From: Mnemiopsis leidyi
Lineage: Eukaryota > Ctenophora > Tentaculata > Lobata > Bolinopsidae
DNA length: 38,176 bases
NCBI GenBank assembly: GCA_000226015.1
Contig: JH153375.1
Coordinates: 266,546 to 304,721 of the forward strand
Direction of reading: 5' to 3'
Under the pieces are notes generated by a model that saw nothing but the letters and a program-made list of their open reading frames with translations, was not told the DNA's origin and did not search any database. Made by a program: the position numbers and the translations under genes. This document shows positions 35,442-38,176 of this stretch, in pieces (the stretch's first letter is position 1; the number at the start of each line of letters is the position of its first letter).

Positions 35442-37474
35442 AAGTACTGGTAAGATAAAATTAATAAATGTTTTCTCCATGTATTTTGTTTACGTCTTTA
35501 AGTTAATGTAAGTAAATTATGTTGCAGCAATATCATTATCAAAATCTGGGAAATAGATAAAAGGTTGGAATAATTGTTAAAACTTAAAAGTAAAATTTTG
35601 AATAGATAAGATTAATTTAAATAGATAAGATTAATTTAGAAATTTTAAATTTCCGAATAGACTACTATTCTGTTAGTGGGTAGGGCTTTGCAAGCATTTT
35701 TAGGTCTTTAAGACGAAGTCATTATGGTGCATACTTGTCTAATATTGCACTTACGTCGTTCGGCAATACTTGTAGTTACATGTTGTATGAGCGTTTGAGA
35801 TCGTATGTCATTGCCTCGTATGTAGTTGTAGTTTGGTGTGGTTACTGTGGCTTGGTAGAACTGGAGCTTCCAGTTTCAAAGAAGTTAATGTCTATATATG
35901 GTACATTTGTGCATTTTGGGATTGTTCTGTATTTGGGTCTTTTTGTCTTGATTTAGCAAGCTTCGTTTATTGTCATTGACTAAAAGCTTAGACCGTTTGA
36001 TGAATAGTGATTTGAATTAAGGTCATTTTCAGTGTCGTACTGAAATCTTTTGGCATTCCCGGCTTTGTTTTAGGAGCATGAAGAATAACCACCGTTATTT
36101 CTACGTCACTATTGGACGCATTAATTAAGTGAAATTGGGCATTTGGTCAAATTTGGCATTGCGGCATTATATTGGGCATTTTGTCGTGATGAACTGATTT
36201 GTAAAAAAATCTGCCGTTTCATCGTCTACATGACGTATTTAAAGAACTTGTCGTTACTTTGCCAAGGAAATTTCCATGACCGATGAATAGTGAAACAAGT
36301 TTAAGTATATTACTTGACGTATTTTTTGACTTTTTAACATGATAAAGTCTTCAGTATTACTGTCAGTGTTTAGGCTTCGACCCATTTATTGACTAGTGTG
36401 GTCTGACAAAAAATTTTTAGCTTTCACGACCGTGTGGTATAAATTTTAGTTCAGTATTTGAGAAGTCATTTTGTCCATAGGTAATTCAGTCTATAGTATT
36501 GAATGGTCTGCCAGTCCTATCCTGAGATGATATGGACTGTTAGTTGTATGGAAAGAACCTTTCTGTCCATGGTCATTTTACCCATTTTGGTATATGACCT
36601 TTTCAGTCTCTTGGATTTCGTCTGGAGAGCTGTTTGACAATTCTGAAGAAATTATGCTGATTTCGTTTAATCGTTTTAGAACCTTGTGGTGTATATGGTG
36701 TAATGAATTTTCTTGCTACTAAGAGCAAAATGTGTCTTTCAGAATGCTTTGGTATCGGCCTGTGGTAATCATCATAACGTCCACATTAATAGCGACAATT
36801 GGATTAATCGTTCAATTTTGCACTTGAGATTATAATCTCCCGTCATTTAAGTCTTGGACAATTACATCAGTAGAAGGTCATGTATTTTGTCCATATTTGC
36901 TAGAGTACCGTTTAATTGGGATAATAATTATTGCAGTCACAGTATGTCTGATTTTCTCGCGTGCAGTTGTACTTCGATTTTGTCGTTTTGTATTTTCAAT
37001 GTCTTGTAATCATTTGACGAAGGTATTTTGCAGGAAATGGAATGATAATAGGATCGTATCATGATTGCGATACACACATGACATTAATGACATGGCGACC
37101 TGTATATCGATGAAGATTCAGTCTGATATAGGTGTTCAATGCACCTGGACTGTGACACCATGACCCTGTGGGCAGATGCGGGTTGTATAAGCAGTCTTAT
37201 CTCATACCCTTGAGATGGCTGTAGAATCGCTGGAATTTTGTCTTAAAGGATTTTCAGAAATTCGAAGTTGAATGCTGAATATTTCAATATGTCGGTGGCA
37301 ACAAAAAGGGTCTTGTATGCTTGGCATAGGAAATGGATATAAAAGTTGGACGAATGGACGGCTTTGTTTTATGACGAAAGGACGATATGTACCGTTACAG
37401 CTACATCAGTTTTAAACTGGATTGATTGTGTATAGACTGAAGAAAGAGAGAAGACAGTCATAATCATATGTATT

Positions 37475-37980
37475 TGTAGCAAGTGATGGTGTCACCGGGT
37501 GTGTTATCTATACATTGTTGAAGTTGGTTTTTGTAGATATCGGGGTAGTCCCCTGGGGTTGTTGTTGTGAAAATGTGAAGTTTTGGTCGAGGTTGAGAGC
37601 GGGGATGGTGAGGTCTCGCTCAGAATTAAGGGGGATATCAAGATCTTTCATAAAATCGTCGTTGATAGTTCGTGTGTGCCTTGATTGTCACTCTCTGGAG
37701 AGGTGGTCTCTCCAGAGAGAGGGAACCGTATGCTCGTAATCTTTCTGACCCTTTGGCTGCTTCGCCTTGTAGGTAGAAGATGACGTCTGTTATTTGGGTG
37801 ATATGGTTAAGTGATATGTGCGGGGTACTGGGTATGGCTCCCGTCATTATTCTGAGGGCCAGAGCTTGTACTTTCCTAAGTTTGGTGGTGTTGAGGTTTG
37901 TGTGTGTTGCTCGTATCCATATGCTGCAGCAGTAGGATAGGATAGGACGTATGATGGTTTTATACATCCATGAGCACATC
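37475..37980 (-). pseudogene. Non-LTR retrotransposon RT segment, inverted and frameshifted
   Basis: Read on the minus strand it starts in the RT thumb region (WMYKTIIRPILSYCCSIWIR; LRKVQALALRIMTGAIPSTP) and runs through AYGSLSLERPPLQ to a linker that reaches GDTITCY. Known RTs of the jockey/R1/I type have the W..I..PI..Y.S..W and K.Q..A....TGA...TP pattern. Two frameshifts, near 37650 and 37510, and early stops show that it is dead. It begins abruptly at the thumb, so the palm with the catalytic aspartates is absent. In the intact element the linker leads straight into RNase H; here RNase H lies on the other side in the opposite orientation. Confidence 0.85.
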
Positions 37981-37981
37981 C

Positions 37982-38176
37982 TGCTACACAGACGGATCAA
38001 AAACCGATGAAGGTTGTGGAGCAGGCTACATTATCACAACTGATAACAACAACACAATTATCCACGAAGAATCACACAGGCTCCCGAACTGCTGCACAGT
38101 TTTCCAAGCTGAACTATCAGCCATCACGGAAGCATGCAACCACCTTACAACACACACCAACAAACATATCATCATA
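37982..38176 (+). CDS. Non-LTR retrotransposon RNase H domain (cut by right edge)
   Basis: Sixty-five open codons run to the window end. CYTDGSKTDEGCGAGY carries the first catalytic Asp of RNase HI (TDGS) and FQAELSAITEA the catalytic Glu. RNase H would remove template RNA during cDNA synthesis. The frame is open as far as visible. The sequence begins within a few bases of where the inverted RT segment (minus strand) stops, and both segments contain TGCTACA at the breakpoint. Confidence 0.9.

Larger units (their letters stand above)
33729..37474. other. Gene-poor region, T/G-rich on the + strand
   Basis: No convincing gene is found over 3.7 kb. Two structured spots stand out: a hairpin with flanking inverted CTTTAAAGGCC/GGCCTTTTTAAG words (33918-34090) and a pair of hairpins at 35369-35441. 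From about 34.1 kb on, the + strand is strongly T-rich (for example 29 T against 11 A in 36961-37020). The minus strand therefore has few stops and many open stretches. This fits an old A/C-rich retrotransposon in reverse orientation, but no RT or integrase motif could be recognised. Confidence 0.5.

Noticed and set aside
35735-35956. Hydrophobic 73-codon plus-strand frame
   Set aside because: Leucine/valine/phenylalanine excess follows from the T/G-rich strand. No family match and no splice sites.
36600-37020. Open minus-strand stretches that look protein-like
   Set aside because: T depletion on the minus strand removes stop codons. The pieces are in different frames, interrupted, and carry no RT, RNase H or integrase motif I could recognise.

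Overview
The window is eukaryotic. Every substantial coding region is split by GT-AG introns, the protein families are animal (FGD-type Rho GEF, rhodopsin-like receptor, Hsp70), and the non-coding DNA is AT-rich with minisatellites and remnants of non-LTR retrotransposons. The best guess is an invertebrate metazoan, perhaps a non-bilaterian such as a cnidarian or ctenophore. The species cannot be fixed from the sequence alone. One 10-base N gap (14007-14016) lies inside a CT-rich microsatellite.

Layout. The left edge (3-458, +) is the C-terminal end of a non-LTR reverse transcriptase, followed by a repeat-rich intergenic stretch with GC-rich islands. A 13-exon Hsp70 gene (9887 down to 3210, -) has intact splice sites and all three Hsp70 signatures, but it lacks the alpha-helical lid and any EEVD or KDEL end. 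It shares a roughly 490 bp divergent promoter region with a small 3-exon gene (10376-14775, +) of unknown function, whose introns hold two striking tandem repeats. A 3-exon gene (17541 down to 15941, -) encodes a secreted cysteine-rich protein with a C-terminal thyroglobulin type-1-like motif. A 14-exon gene (30266 down to 20331, -) encodes a compact FGD-like protein, DH-PH-FYVE-PH, with a degenerate FYVE finger. A 3-exon class A GPCR (32227-33697, +) follows. The next 3.8 kb has no convincing gene and is T/G-rich on the + strand. The right edge is a non-LTR retrotransposon whose RT segment (-) and RNase H segment (+) lie head to head, the layout expected from twin-primed integration.

How they relate. 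These are independent animal genes, not an operon. The Hsp70 and the small gene may be co-regulated by their divergent promoter. The FGD-like protein is expected to activate Rho-family GTPases (Cdc42 in the known family), and the GPCR to signal at the plasma membrane; nothing in the sequence links them. Start codons of several genes sit within a few bases of a good 3' splice site, suggesting 5'UTR introns or spliced-leader trans-splicing.

Exon coordinates were worked out by hand from splice signals, reading phase and family conservation. All phases close without a stop in the five main genes.
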